DNA of 37,353 bases from CAZYTX01 sp964650485. Lineage in GTDB: Bacteria; RBG-13-61-14; DATKZS01. Of this stretch, positions 24,558 to 32,557 are shown piece after piece. Every line of letters begins with the position of its first letter. Position 1 is the stretch's first letter. Made by a program: the position numbers and the translations under genes. The notes beneath the pieces were generated by a model that saw nothing but the letters and a program-made list of their open reading frames with translations, did no database searches and was not told the DNA's origin. The stretch spans positions 1 through 37,353 of the forward strand of contig CAZYTX010000033.1 in NCBI GenBank assembly GCA_964650485.1, written 5' to 3'.

Positions 24558-25493
24558 CTACCCCTTTTCCGCGAACACCATCACGTGGCCCGCTGGGAGG
24601 TTGAAGCGGACCACCAGCTCGCGCAGCATGAGGAACCCGCCCAGCATCAGCCTGTCGAGCGGAGTGGCGTTCCACCTGTCCAGAAACTCCGGCACCAGTA
24701 TGGAGGTCTTGTGGCCCTGGACCTTCAAGCCGGCCTTGCGGCAAAGCCTGGTCAGTGTCCCGCGCGAGTACTCGTAGAGGTGATACGGTGGTGACTTGGG
24801 GTTCTGGTGCACCAGCTTCATGGCCTGCAAGAGCCTCATGTCCATGCGGCCTATGATCCATGAAACCGGCACCCTGCGGGCCACGCGGAAGAACAGGGAG
24901 TTGACGTAAGTGGGGACCTTGACCGCTAGCAGCCCGTCTTTTTTAAGCACGCGCCTGCACTCTTTCATGAGCTCGAGCGGCTCGGGCTCGTGCTCCAGTA
25001 AGTCTCCCATGAAGACCACGTCGAAGCTTTTGTCCGGGAACCCGATCTCGACAAGCCTTCCCACGTGCACCTTGACCCCGAACTGCTCGCCGGCCGCCTG
25101 GGCCGCCCACTCTGACACGTCCGCTCCCTCGGCTTCCCAGCCCGAGCGCCTGGCATAGTTGAGGAAGCTGCCCGCAGCGCACCCCACCTCCAGCAGGCGT
25201 CCCGCGTGCTTGAACTTCTCTATATTTTCAAGTGTCTCCCGGTACTCCCTCACCCGCATGGCCTCGCTCTCCAGGTAAGTGCCCTTGCGCACCCCGCAAC
25301 TGAAGTCCCTGTCAAAGTAGTTCTTGGTGTAGAGTCCGCGCACCTCTTCGATGCCGGGCATGGGCTCGACCCGCACCAGGCCGCACCCCCTGCACCTTAC
25401 CAGGTCAAAGGTGCGCTCTCCCAGGGCGTAGGCCTTTTCGATGTATAGCCTGTAGGTGGTGCCGTTGCAAAGGGGGCAGGGGGTGCTAATCAT
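24558..25493 (-). CDS. Class I SAM-dependent methyltransferase with N-terminal zinc ribbon
   Basis: A 311-residue protein. Residues 1-40 contain CPLCNGTTYRLY and CRGCGLVRVEPMP, two CxxC pairs of a zinc ribbon, as in sugar C-methyltransferase-like and hypothetical glycan methyltransferases. The Rossmann domain begins at about residue 95 with GRLLEVGCAAGSFLNYARRS (motif I), then ADVSEWA, and FDVVFMGDLLEHEPEP (the motif II/III region). The C-terminal 100 residues may bind the acceptor. The ATG overlaps the preceding stop by 8 bp. In this block it could methylate a sugar or lipid head group; the exact acceptor is unknown. Confidence 0.87.
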   Translation of the reverse strand: MISTPCPLCNGTTYRLYIEKAYALGERTFDLVRCRGCGLVRVEPMPGIEEVRGLYTKNYFDRDFSCGVRKGTYLESEAMRVREYRETLENIEKFKHAGRLLEVGCAAGSFLNYARRSGWEAEGADVSEWAAQAAGEQFGVKVHVGRLVEIGFPDKSFDVVFMGDLLEHEPEPLELMKECRRVLKKDGLLAVKVPTYVNSLFFRVARRVPVSWIIGRMDMRLLQAMKLVHQNPKSPPYHLYEYSRGTLTRLCRKAGLKVQGHKTSILVPEFLDRWNATPLDRLMLGGFLMLRELVVRFNLPAGHVMVFAEKG

Positions 25494-26910
25494 GCTCGTA
25501 CTTATTCTCCAGGTACTCGTCTTTTATCACCGGGGTGGCATGCACCGCCTCGCCCATGGCCCGCCTGGCCGCGCGTATTCCGGTCTCGATTGAGTGGTCA
25601 ATGTTGTTGTACACGAACTGTCCGTACCTTCCCATGAGTATGAGGTTGTCAATACTCTCCAGGTACGACTTGATCGTCTCGAGCGGCTTCTCGTGACCTA
25701 TCTCGTGGACGGGGTAAGCCTTCCTTGCCCTCACCACCCTATGGTCGAATGCGTGCTCGCGCGCTCCGGTGGCGAGCTTTATTCTTTCCAGGTCATTCAA
25801 GGTGAGCTCCACCAGGTCCTGGTCGTCCATGCCCCACACCTGGTCGGTGTCAAAGCAGAAGTACTCGAACACCAGCGAGGTCTTGCCCGGCGGGCTCATT
25901 GCCGGCGACCAGTTTGTGGGCTCGTGCAGCCTGCCGAAGTCGATCTCGGGAGCGGGTATGTATATCCAGGTGTCATCGGTTATCCTGTCCTGGTCGAACA
26001 TTATTGCCACCACCACCAGGTCGCGGTAGCGGAGCTTCCTGGCGGCCTCGATAACCTCGGCCGGGGCCGGCGGGTCCAGGATGGTGATGAGTTCGGTGAC
26101 CGGTATGGAGGAGAGCACCCTGGAGGCATCGAGCACCTCCTCGCTACCTTCAGCATAACGCACCCTTACCCCGGTTGCGCGGCCGTCCTCATGGACCACG
26201 CCCACCGCGCGCGCGTTCAGCTTGATCTCGTTCGTTTTCCGGATCTCCTGTGCCAGCCTCTCGCTTATCCTGCCTATTCCGTGCGCGGGGTACTTGAAGT
26301 GCCCGATGAGGCTCACCGGCTTCTCCTCCCTTGAGGGGAGTATGCTCTCCTTGATGGTGCCGAGCAGGCTCATGCCCTTGATGCGCTGCGCTGCCCACTG
26401 TGCCGAGACCTGTGTGCAGGGGGTCCCCCACACCTTCTCGGTGTAGGTCTTGAAGAAAATTTCGTACATGCGCCTTCCGAACTGCTTTATCATCCAGTCC
26501 TCGAGGGTGCGGGCCTGGCTGTTTCTATACTTGTACCTGTCCATGAGGAATGAGCCCAGTATTCGCGCGGACATCAGTGGCCCCAGTCCCTGGAAAGAGT
26601 TTGCAAAGGTGGGGGGGTAGTTGAAGTACTTTCCCATGAAGTAGATCTTTGAGGAGCGGTCAACCGCTATGAGCTCGTCCACCATGAGGTCGTGCAGGAA
26701 CCGGTCCAGCTCGGCCTTCTTGGTGAAGAAGCGGTGGCCCCCCAGATCGAACAAGAAGCCCTTGTGCGAGTGGGTGCGGGAAAGCCCGCCCACCGCGTCG
26801 TCCTTCTCAAGCACCACCGCGGGGGCGCCCTCCTGGGAGAGGACCTTGCCCGCGGCAAGTCCCGCGGGCCCGCCGCCCATGATTATCACCCTGTCATCGT
26901 CTCCGCCCAT
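25486..26910 (-). CDS. FAD-dependent oxidoreductase, UDP-galactopyranose-mutase-like
   Basis: A 474-residue flavoprotein with the FAD dinucleotide motif RVIIMGGGPAGLAAGKVLSQ at the N-terminus and EKDDAVGGLSRTHSHKGFLF, then DLGGHRFF, the pattern shared by UDP-galactopyranose mutases and protoporphyrinogen-oxidase-type proteins. YFNYPPTFANSF, WMIKQFGRRMYEIFFKTYTE and KVWGTPC resemble the substrate-binding helices of the UGM-like group found in polysaccharide loci. C-terminal motif LILMGRYGQFVYNNIDHSI is the second FAD contact. The ATG at 26910 has GGAGAA six bases upstream. It may isomerise or oxidise a nucleotide- or lipid-linked sugar; mutase versus dehydrogenase cannot be decided. Confidence 0.82.
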   Translation of the reverse strand: MGGDDDRVIIMGGGPAGLAAGKVLSQEGAPAVVLEKDDAVGGLSRTHSHKGFLFDLGGHRFFTKKAELDRFLHDLMVDELIAVDRSSKIYFMGKYFNYPPTFANSFQGLGPLMSARILGSFLMDRYKYRNSQARTLEDWMIKQFGRRMYEIFFKTYTEKVWGTPCTQVSAQWAAQRIKGMSLLGTIKESILPSREEKPVSLIGHFKYPAHGIGRISERLAQEIRKTNEIKLNARAVGVVHEDGRATGVRVRYAEGSEEVLDASRVLSSIPVTELITILDPPAPAEVIEAARKLRYRDLVVVAIMFDQDRITDDTWIYIPAPEIDFGRLHEPTNWSPAMSPPGKTSLVFEYFCFDTDQVWGMDDQDLVELTLNDLERIKLATGAREHAFDHRVVRARKAYPVHEIGHEKPLETIKSYLESIDNLILMGRYGQFVYNNIDHSIETGIRAARRAMGEAVHATPVIKDEYLENKYEHD

Positions 26911-26923
26911 TTCAGTTCTCCGA

Positions 26924-28156
26924 TCATGCCACCCAGTAGCCGTTTATGAACATGGCAGAAAACAGGCCGAACAGGCCTGCGAACAAACACAACAGCGAGT
27001 TCAATACCCATCCCCGCTCCCCTGAGACCGAGGCTATTGCCAGGAACATGGGCAGGCACTGCACCTGGTACCTAAGGTAGCTGTGATTCCCGTTGGATGT
27101 ATGATACAGGAAAAACGCCAGCATCCATACCCAGTACGAGCCTCGCACGCGCCGGAAGCTTAAGAGAAGCACCGCGAGCAGGAGTGCGTGAAGGGGAAGC
27201 TCCTTCATCCACACCTGCCAGCCTTTATGCCAGGTCTCGGCCAGCATGAGCCAGGGCCAGTTGATGTGACCGTACACGTTCGCCTCGTGCACCCTGGTGA
27301 AGATCAAGGGGTCTCCGGACACGCGGTTGAAGAAGATGAGCACCAATACACTCCCGGCAGGGATCAGCAAGGCCCACCACAATCCGGGCAGCTCGAAGAG
27401 CCATTTCAGACCGCGCCGGAGGTTCGATGGATACAAAGGGAAGAAATAGCCGCCCCCACTCTCGGACCTCTGCTCCAGCCACTCATAGAGGAGCGGAACC
27501 GCGAGCACCACGCCGAAGATGCGGGTGAGCGCGCAGAGCATGCCCAGTGCCCCGCACAGCCACCACCGTCCCTGCCTGGCGCTAAGCATGGCGCCGGCGG
27601 CAAGAGCCAGGAACATGGACTCGTTGTAGAGCCCGGAAAGCGAGTACCCGCCGGGATGGAACTGGGAGAGGGCCACCGCGAACACCGCGGCGTGCTCTCC
27701 CATGTCTTTCCTTGCAAGGAAATAAAGGAGCAGCCCGTATACAATGGTAAAGAGGTTAGAGAGGACCACGCCGGCGTAGACGTAATCCAGCCCGGTTCGA
27801 CCGATGAGGCCAAGGAGCCATACCATCCCGGGCCAGTGCCTGAACCCGTAGCCCCGGTCAAAGCGCTCTACTCCCGGCTCCGGGGGCCACAGTCCCTGTC
27901 TGTATCCCAGGGGGTCCATGACCCGGAGCTTCTCGATCTGATCATCGAGGTCGTAGTCGCCGGAGGCCAGCCTGTCGTAGCCGAGCGCGGCGAGCCGGAC
28001 GAACCATGCCCCGTCAAAGTTTGCCAGGTTGTCCATGAAGGACGTGTCCGGCCTGGTCATCCACAGGTCCGCGCCGTGGTCGGCCCTGGGCGCGAACTTC
28101 CAGCCGGCGTAGAGGATAAGGAGGGCGCATACCTTGAGTGCCACGACCAGGGCCAC
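26924..28156 (-). CDS. Multi-span membrane protein, PIG-V/GT-C-like glycosyltransferase
   Basis: About 410 residues with roughly ten hydrophobic segments. The first loop reads LANFDGAWFVRLAALGYDRL, matching the WDxxxYxxIAxxGY-type loop of PIG-V-like mannosyltransferases, with an aspartate as likely catalytic base. HPGGYSLSGLYNESMFLALA and HTSNGNHSYLRYQVQCLPMF resemble later conserved loops of that group. The start is uncertain: GTG 28156 gives a protein beginning inside the first hydrophobic stretch, but AGGAGG lies five bases before an in-frame CTG at 28204, which would add 16 residues with a basic KTKEWAR. It follows the radical-SAM gene almost without gap. Confidence 0.65.
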   Translation of the reverse strand: MALVVALKVCALLILYAGWKFAPRADHGADLWMTRPDTSFMDNLANFDGAWFVRLAALGYDRLASGDYDLDDQIEKLRVMDPLGYRQGLWPPEPGVERFDRGYGFRHWPGMVWLLGLIGRTGLDYVYAGVVLSNLFTIVYGLLLYFLARKDMGEHAAVFAVALSQFHPGGYSLSGLYNESMFLALAAGAMLSARQGRWWLCGALGMLCALTRIFGVVLAVPLLYEWLEQRSESGGGYFFPLYPSNLRRGLKWLFELPGLWWALLIPAGSVLVLIFFNRVSGDPLIFTRVHEANVYGHINWPWLMLAETWHKGWQVWMKELPLHALLLAVLLLSFRRVRGSYWVWMLAFFLYHTSNGNHSYLRYQVQCLPMFLAIASVSGERGWVLNSLLCLFAGLFGLFSAMFINGYWVA

Positions 28157-28200
28157 GGCCCTGGCCCACTCCTTTGTCTTTGCTCCCCTGTCCGGGCCTA

Positions 28201-29694
28201 TCAGAGGTTCCTCCTGAGCACGCGGATAAAAAGGCCAAACGTGTAGCGGGGCCTCTTTATTAACAGGTCAATGAAAGACTTCCTTATTATCACCCACGGC
28301 TTTCTGAAGAAGGAGCGGAAATGGTACTTCAAGAACTCCCTGCCGGCCATCTTCTCCAACTCCCCCTTTGGAAATATGCCCTCGTGGTACGCGGAGCGGG
28401 TGAAGGTCAGGTTCTCGAAGTTGAAGTCGCCCCGGAGCATGCCGCGCGACCTGGCCATGTTGTACATCTCCGTGCCCGGCAGGGGGTTTGCCACGAAGAA
28501 GTAGGCGGTGTCTGTCCTCATCCTGCTCGCGAACTTGAAGGTCTCTTTCATCTGCTCTTTGCTCTCGCCCGGGAAGCCGAAGATGTAAAAGGCGTTGGTG
28601 CGTATCTTCTTGCCCTGGATATATCGGGTTATCTCCTCGGCCTTTTCCAGGTTGAGCGGCTTCTTGACTATATTGCTCAAGACCTCCTGGCAGCCGCTTT
28701 CATAGGCCAGGGTCATCTCGTAGGCGCCGGCTTCCACGATCAGGTCCACCAGCTCATGGTCCAGGGTCCACAGCGCCACCCCGTTGGGGAAGTTCAGCTT
28801 CACCTTATAGCCGCGGTCTATGATGCCGCGGAAGATCTCCTTGGCCCGCTTCTTGTTTGCTGTGATGTTGTCGTCCTCGAACTGGACCTCTTCAATGCCC
28901 CACCTGCTGACCAGCTCGTCCATCTCCGCCAGCACGTTCTCCGGTGACCTGAGCCGGTAGCGGTTCCCCCAGAAGTTGGTGGACGAGCAGTAGATGCAGT
29001 TCGCCGGGCATCCCCGCGAGGTTATGATAGGTGCGTTCTTCTTCTGGGCCGCGCTGAAGCTGTGTGGCACGCCTATCCTGTTGTATAGCTTCATGGGCAA
29101 AAGGTCCCTTGCAGGAAAGGGCATGGAGTCCAGGTCCTGGATGTAGCTGGTCTTTTGGTTTACCTGTACGGTGTCGCTGTGCTTTACGGCAAGGCCGTCA
29201 ACGTGGTCCAAAGTCTTGCCCTGCTGGAGCCTGCGCACCACCTCCAGCATGGTGGCCTCGGATTCGCCCAGCGCCACCATGTCCAGCGATGGCTCCGAAA
29301 GACAGTATTCGGTCATGAATGTGGGGTACGTTCCCCCGGTGATGGTGAGGATGTCAGGGTCTATGTGTTTGACCTCCTGGCATATCTCCCTTATCACCGG
29401 GAAGATGGAGCTGAAAAGACAGCTCACCCCCACTATGTCCGGCTTGAACTCCTCCACCCGGGAGCGTATCTCGGAAAGGGTGGCCCCGAAGCGGATGAAG
29501 TTCTCGTCTATGATCTCCTCCCTGTCGAAACCCTCGGCCGCGGCGTCCATGATCCGCACCTCGGCCTGGTCACGGATCATGGAAGCGATGTAGGCTATGC
29601 CCAGGGGCGAGAACACCAGCTTCATGGTCTCCCGGTAAAGTCTTACCGGGGGGAATATGAGGAAAACCCTTTCAGCCTTGTTTGCCTTGACCAT
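28201..29694 (-). CDS. B12-binding-type radical-SAM protein, first gene of the block
   Basis: A 497-residue protein. The N-terminal B12-binding-like domain shows RVFLIFPPVRL, SPLGIAYIASMIRD, PDIVGVSCLFSSIFPVIREI and TITGGTYPTFM. The radical-SAM core carries ITSRGCPANCIYCSSTNFWG with the CxxxCxxC motif, EVQFEDDNITANKKRAKEIF and FYIFGFPGESKEQMKETFKF. The C-terminal 60 residues are basic and hydrophobic, possibly membrane-associated (HFRSFFRKPWVIIRKSFIDL). I start at ATG 29694, where family similarity begins; the longer frame would run into the hairpin repeat region. The ribosome site is weak. It leads eight closely spaced minus-strand genes. Confidence 0.88.
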   Translation of the reverse strand: MVKANKAERVFLIFPPVRLYRETMKLVFSPLGIAYIASMIRDQAEVRIMDAAAEGFDREEIIDENFIRFGATLSEIRSRVEEFKPDIVGVSCLFSSIFPVIREICQEVKHIDPDILTITGGTYPTFMTEYCLSEPSLDMVALGESEATMLEVVRRLQQGKTLDHVDGLAVKHSDTVQVNQKTSYIQDLDSMPFPARDLLPMKLYNRIGVPHSFSAAQKKNAPIITSRGCPANCIYCSSTNFWGNRYRLRSPENVLAEMDELVSRWGIEEVQFEDDNITANKKRAKEIFRGIIDRGYKVKLNFPNGVALWTLDHELVDLIVEAGAYEMTLAYESGCQEVLSNIVKKPLNLEKAEEITRYIQGKKIRTNAFYIFGFPGESKEQMKETFKFASRMRTDTAYFFVANPLPGTEMYNMARSRGMLRGDFNFENLTFTRSAYHEGIFPKGELEKMAGREFLKYHFRSFFRKPWVIIRKSFIDLLIKRPRYTFGLFIRVLRRNL

Positions 29695-30045
29695 CGTGAG
29701 AGTTCCAATGCCGGGACGCCGATAACGCGGGCGTAATGACCACTTGCAAAAGCCCTTTTGGGAGTGCGGCGGCTTGACGCCGCTTTTCTTCCGCACGGCT
29801 TGACGCGCGGCATGTCTTTGTATTTATTGGCCTTGTCAAGCCAAGTCCGTTAAAGCGGTCTCAAGCGACCGCAATCCAAAGCGTCTTCCATATTGGACTA
29901 TAGCTTACATATCCTGCGATACAAAGCATCCCGCCCTTGTAAGAAGCCGCTTTGACGACGGAATCCCGGGGTGCTGTTATATGACCCAAGAATTCTGGTC
30001 CTGGTTCCATCAGCCGCCAGGGCTGCAAGTAGCGCCTGGTTCCAG
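29695..30045. other. 351-bp non-coding region with hairpins and short repeats
   Basis: It lies between the radical-SAM gene and the RDD gene, both minus strand. It contains the GCTTGA hairpin cluster (29756-29872) and, next to the RDD stop, a direct repeat CCTGGTTCCA at 30000-30009 and 30035-30044. On the minus strand a TTGACA appears in the stretch after the cluster but without a well-spaced -10. I found no tRNA or other RNA gene. Confidence 0.6.
29756..29872 (+). repeat. GCTTGA/TCAAGC hairpin cluster (dispersed repeat, copy 2)
   Basis: Hairpin GCGGCG-GCTTGA-CGCCGC (29766-29783) is framed by TTTGGGAGTGCG and CGCTTTTC, as in copy 1 near 4437. A second GGCTTGAC at 29797-29804 is inverted at 29835-29842 (GTCAAGCC). 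Hairpin GCGGTC-TCAAGC-GACCGC lies at 29855-29872; its loop is the exact reverse complement of the first loop. Confidence 0.7.
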
Positions 30046-30900
30046 TCAGGCCCGCTCCACCTTGACGCCGGGAATCCGGCAGTGCATCCAGGTGCGTGGT
30101 CTCCCGCGCATACCCAGCACCAGGCCCATGCCAAGCGGGACCACGGAGAGTATGAACAAAGCGGTGCAGGAAAGCGACTGCCAAAGGGACGGCCTGCTGT
30201 CCTGTCCGTTTACGAGCTTAAGCCCCGCAAGCATCATACCCGGGGTCCTTCCGGCCACGGCGCCGAACAGGCCGCCGTAAACAAGGGCCAGCATAAAAAG
30301 CATGATTGAAAGAGGAAGCGCTACCATCCAGGTCCACTCAAGCACTGACCCGGAAAGAACAGGGCGGCCGGCAAGGAGCTGGGCGCCCTTGAAAAGCAGC
30401 GCCCCCATTGCGGCCCATACCATGAGGTCGAACGAGGCCCCCGCGGCGCGCCTTATCATTAAAGCCGCTTCTCCGGCCTTTTCCTCTTCCTTCACGTGCT
30501 TTGCGGGGCTGGTTGTCGCCGGTCTCCTGACCGGCGGTTGCGAGGGGGTGTGGTCTTCAAAAGGTGGAATGGGGGCAGTGTCTTCAGTGCCTGCATCAGT
30601 GTCAACCGGGTTGATCTCTATCTCTGAGAAGTCCTCCTCCTCTTCCGGCGCCTGCATACTTGTGTCCTGCGCACTCTGATACTTATGAGGAAAATGTTTA
30701 GGGGAAGTGGTCAGACTTTCGAGACCTTGCTTAAACGACCATATGTCCGGCCGGCTCTCTTGAGCTTGGCTCCGCTCCGCGCTTATCTCGCTTTTTTCTC
30801 CGCCGCTGATTTCATCTTCAGGAGGGGCAATCGGCTTTTTGCACCTTGCGCACCGCGGCTTGTACTCGACGTGCTGGAACCCGCAATGAGGACACTGCAT
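30046..30900 (-). CDS. Zinc-ribbon and RDD-domain membrane protein
   Basis: A 284-residue protein. It opens with a zinc ribbon, CPHCGFQHVEYKPRCARC, then about 110 residues of low-complexity acidic linker. From about residue 150 comes an RDD-type membrane domain: RRAAGASFDLMVWAAMGAL (the conserved R and D), a second span near WTWMVALPLSIMLFMLALVY and GRTPGMMLAGLKLVNGQDSR, the typical GxTxGxxLxGLxLV block, with a third span after it. RDD proteins are inner-membrane proteins, some proposed as ion exchangers; the role here is unknown. The ATG at 30900 follows GGAGG by six bases. Likely in its own unit. Confidence 0.85.
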   Translation of the reverse strand: MQCPHCGFQHVEYKPRCARCKKPIAPPEDEISGGEKSEISAERSQAQESRPDIWSFKQGLESLTTSPKHFPHKYQSAQDTSMQAPEEEEDFSEIEINPVDTDAGTEDTAPIPPFEDHTPSQPPVRRPATTSPAKHVKEEEKAGEAALMIRRAAGASFDLMVWAAMGALLFKGAQLLAGRPVLSGSVLEWTWMVALPLSIMLFMLALVYGGLFGAVAGRTPGMMLAGLKLVNGQDSRPSLWQSLSCTALFILSVVPLGMGLVLGMRGRPRTWMHCRIPGVKVERA

Positions 30901-31016
30901 GAGAGCCTCCTTTCCCGCTTTCCGCTTGTCACGGCTTTATCGCTTTTTCAACTTTGTGAGCTTGGCAACCTGCTCAGCTTCCAGTCCTCATATGTCTCAA
31001 ATGCCACTCTATTTTA

Positions 31017-31736
31017 TCATTTTTTCGGCTTTCCAGCGAGCCGGAGGTACATCTTGGCCTTGTGATTATCCGGCTGCTTTGCCACCAGTTCCTTCCACTC
31101 GGCAACCGCATCACTGGTTCTCTCTTGCGAGTAGAGGAAAACCCCCAGCAGTATCCTGGCCTCGGCGTAGTCCGGCCTGGTCGCCTTGACCTCCATGAGC
31201 TCTGCCACGGCCTCGTCCTTTAGCCCCGAGTCGAATATGGCCTTTGCCAGCCTGGTGCGGACGTCGGGGAAGTCCGGCCGAAGAGCCAGGGCCTTTTCGA
31301 ACTCGGACGCGGCGTCGTCAAAGAGCCCGAGCCCGTGGTAGATGCCGCCCAGGTCGGCGTGCATGTTTGCGAGCTTTCCCCTGACAAAGGGGTCCGCGAT
31401 CCTCTTGTCGCCCGGTATGGGCTCTTTTTCCACCTGGCGGGCCTTTTCATATAGCTCCTGGGCCTTGTCATACTCTCCCACCTCGGTGTACACCACTGCC
31501 AGGTTGAACTGGACCTCCACGTAGCGGGGGTTCAGGGACAGGGCCTTTTCAAAGCACTCCGCGGACCTCCTGAGCTCTCCCCTGTCGTGGTATATCTGGC
31601 CCAGAAAGTTCCACACGTCAGGGAAGCTGTCCACTTTTTCCACGAAACTGGTAAGGCTCTCCAGGGCCAGGTCATAGTCCTTCCTTTCGAAGGCCTCTTT
31701 ACCAGATGAATAAAGCCCGCGAACCGTCTCTTCCAT
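31017..31736 (-). CDS. TPR-repeat protein
   Basis: A 239-residue soluble protein with about six tetratricopeptide repeats. Examples: DYDLALESLTSFVEKVDSFP, ELRRSAECFEKALSLNPRYV, EYDKAQELYEKARQVEKEPI, LFDDAASEFEKALALRPDFP and DEAVAELMEVKATRPDYAEA. The conserved W/L-G-Y-A-F-A-P spacing is clear. There is no signal peptide. TPR proteins scaffold multi-protein assemblies. The gene lies 26 bp after the NTF2-like lipoprotein gene, with AAGGA upstream of its ATG, in a run that also encodes a BamD-like protein, so an envelope-assembly role is possible but unproven. Confidence 0.88.
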   Translation of the reverse strand: MEETVRGLYSSGKEAFERKDYDLALESLTSFVEKVDSFPDVWNFLGQIYHDRGELRRSAECFEKALSLNPRYVEVQFNLAVVYTEVGEYDKAQELYEKARQVEKEPIPGDKRIADPFVRGKLANMHADLGGIYHGLGLFDDAASEFEKALALRPDFPDVRTRLAKAIFDSGLKDEAVAELMEVKATRPDYAEARILLGVFLYSQERTSDAVAEWKELVAKQPDNHKAKMYLRLAGKPKK

Positions 31737-31762
31737 TGCTCAGTCCTTTCGGTCAAAGCCCT

Positions 31763-32551
31763 CTACAGACCCTTCAAGAACTTCCAGCCCTCCCCCGTGT
31801 TCTCGAGCTCGAAGCGCTCGCGGCCGCTCATGGAGACCGGCTCCCCCAGCCTGAGCGCCTCTATGGTGAACCTCTGCTCCACGGTGGCATAGTCCCCGAA
31901 GAACCAGACCCTGCGGTCATAGCTCGTGAACTTCAGGTCGTCGTACACCTGGAAGTTCCGTCTCACCTTGTTTTTAATGTCCCCGGGGCTCTCTCCCTTG
32001 TGGTCGTAGTTTTTTGACACCAGACTCATGTAGGTCTCGAGGTCCCTTTTTACCAGGGCCGCCTCCCTGCGAAGGAGGGTCTGCTCTATCTCGAGATCCT
32101 CCTCTATTCTGCCGGAGAGCAGCCTGAGCACCTCTGAGCCGCGTACGCACTCCCAGCTCTTGCCGCGCTTCCACACCCGCAGGTGCTGCACCTCATCGTA
32201 GCGCATGGGCCTTCCGTCCACCTTGTCCTCGAACACCACTCTTTCCGCGACCAGGGCCTTTCTGTCCTTTATTATTATCTCGGGTTCTGAAAAGCTCACC
32301 TCGGGCAGGGGATTTTGGGAAAGCCTTTTTATCGTCCTCTTGCGGGCGTCTTCAAAATCCAGCCACGGGTCATGGTAGTCTTTTGAAAAGAAGGACAGGT
32401 ACGACCCCGCGTCCCCCCCGAGCAGGGCTCTGTTCTTCTGCTCGATCATGTTTTTTAGCTGCCTTTTCTCGATGTAATCGCAGGCTGTCAGGTTACTGGC
32501 CAGTAAGACCAGGATGCCCGCGGCAGCCAGGGCGTGGGACCTCGCGGCCAT
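31763..32551 (-). CDS. Lipoprotein with two NTF2/SnoaL-like domains
   Basis: A 262-residue predicted lipoprotein: residues 1-23 are a signal peptide, and the lipobox LTAC places the lipidated cysteine at 24. Aspartate at position +2 is the inner-membrane retention signal in E. coli; whether that rule holds here is unknown. Two similar halves follow, each starting with a helix and a short YLSFFSKDYHDP-like or YMSLVSKNYDHK-like motif (EQKNRALLGGDAGSYLSFFS and RREAALVKRDLETYMSLVSK). They look like a tandem duplication of an NTF2-like cone fold. Position between the TPR and BamD-like genes suggests an envelope role. Function unknown. Confidence 0.75.
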   Translation of the reverse strand: MAARSHALAAAGILVLLASNLTACDYIEKRQLKNMIEQKNRALLGGDAGSYLSFFSKDYHDPWLDFEDARKRTIKRLSQNPLPEVSFSEPEIIIKDRKALVAERVVFEDKVDGRPMRYDEVQHLRVWKRGKSWECVRGSEVLRLLSGRIEEDLEIEQTLLRREAALVKRDLETYMSLVSKNYDHKGESPGDIKNKVRRNFQVYDDLKFTSYDRRVWFFGDYATVEQRFTIEALRLGEPVSMSGRERFELENTGEGWKFLKGL

Positions 32552-32557
32552 CAGCAG

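Noticed and set aside
29940..30045. Possible tRNA gene, because one frame spells a GTRTR-like peptide and CCTGGTTCCAGTC resembles a T-arm
   Set aside because: The stem does not pair in T-arm register, and no acceptor, D-arm or anticodon stem fits around it.
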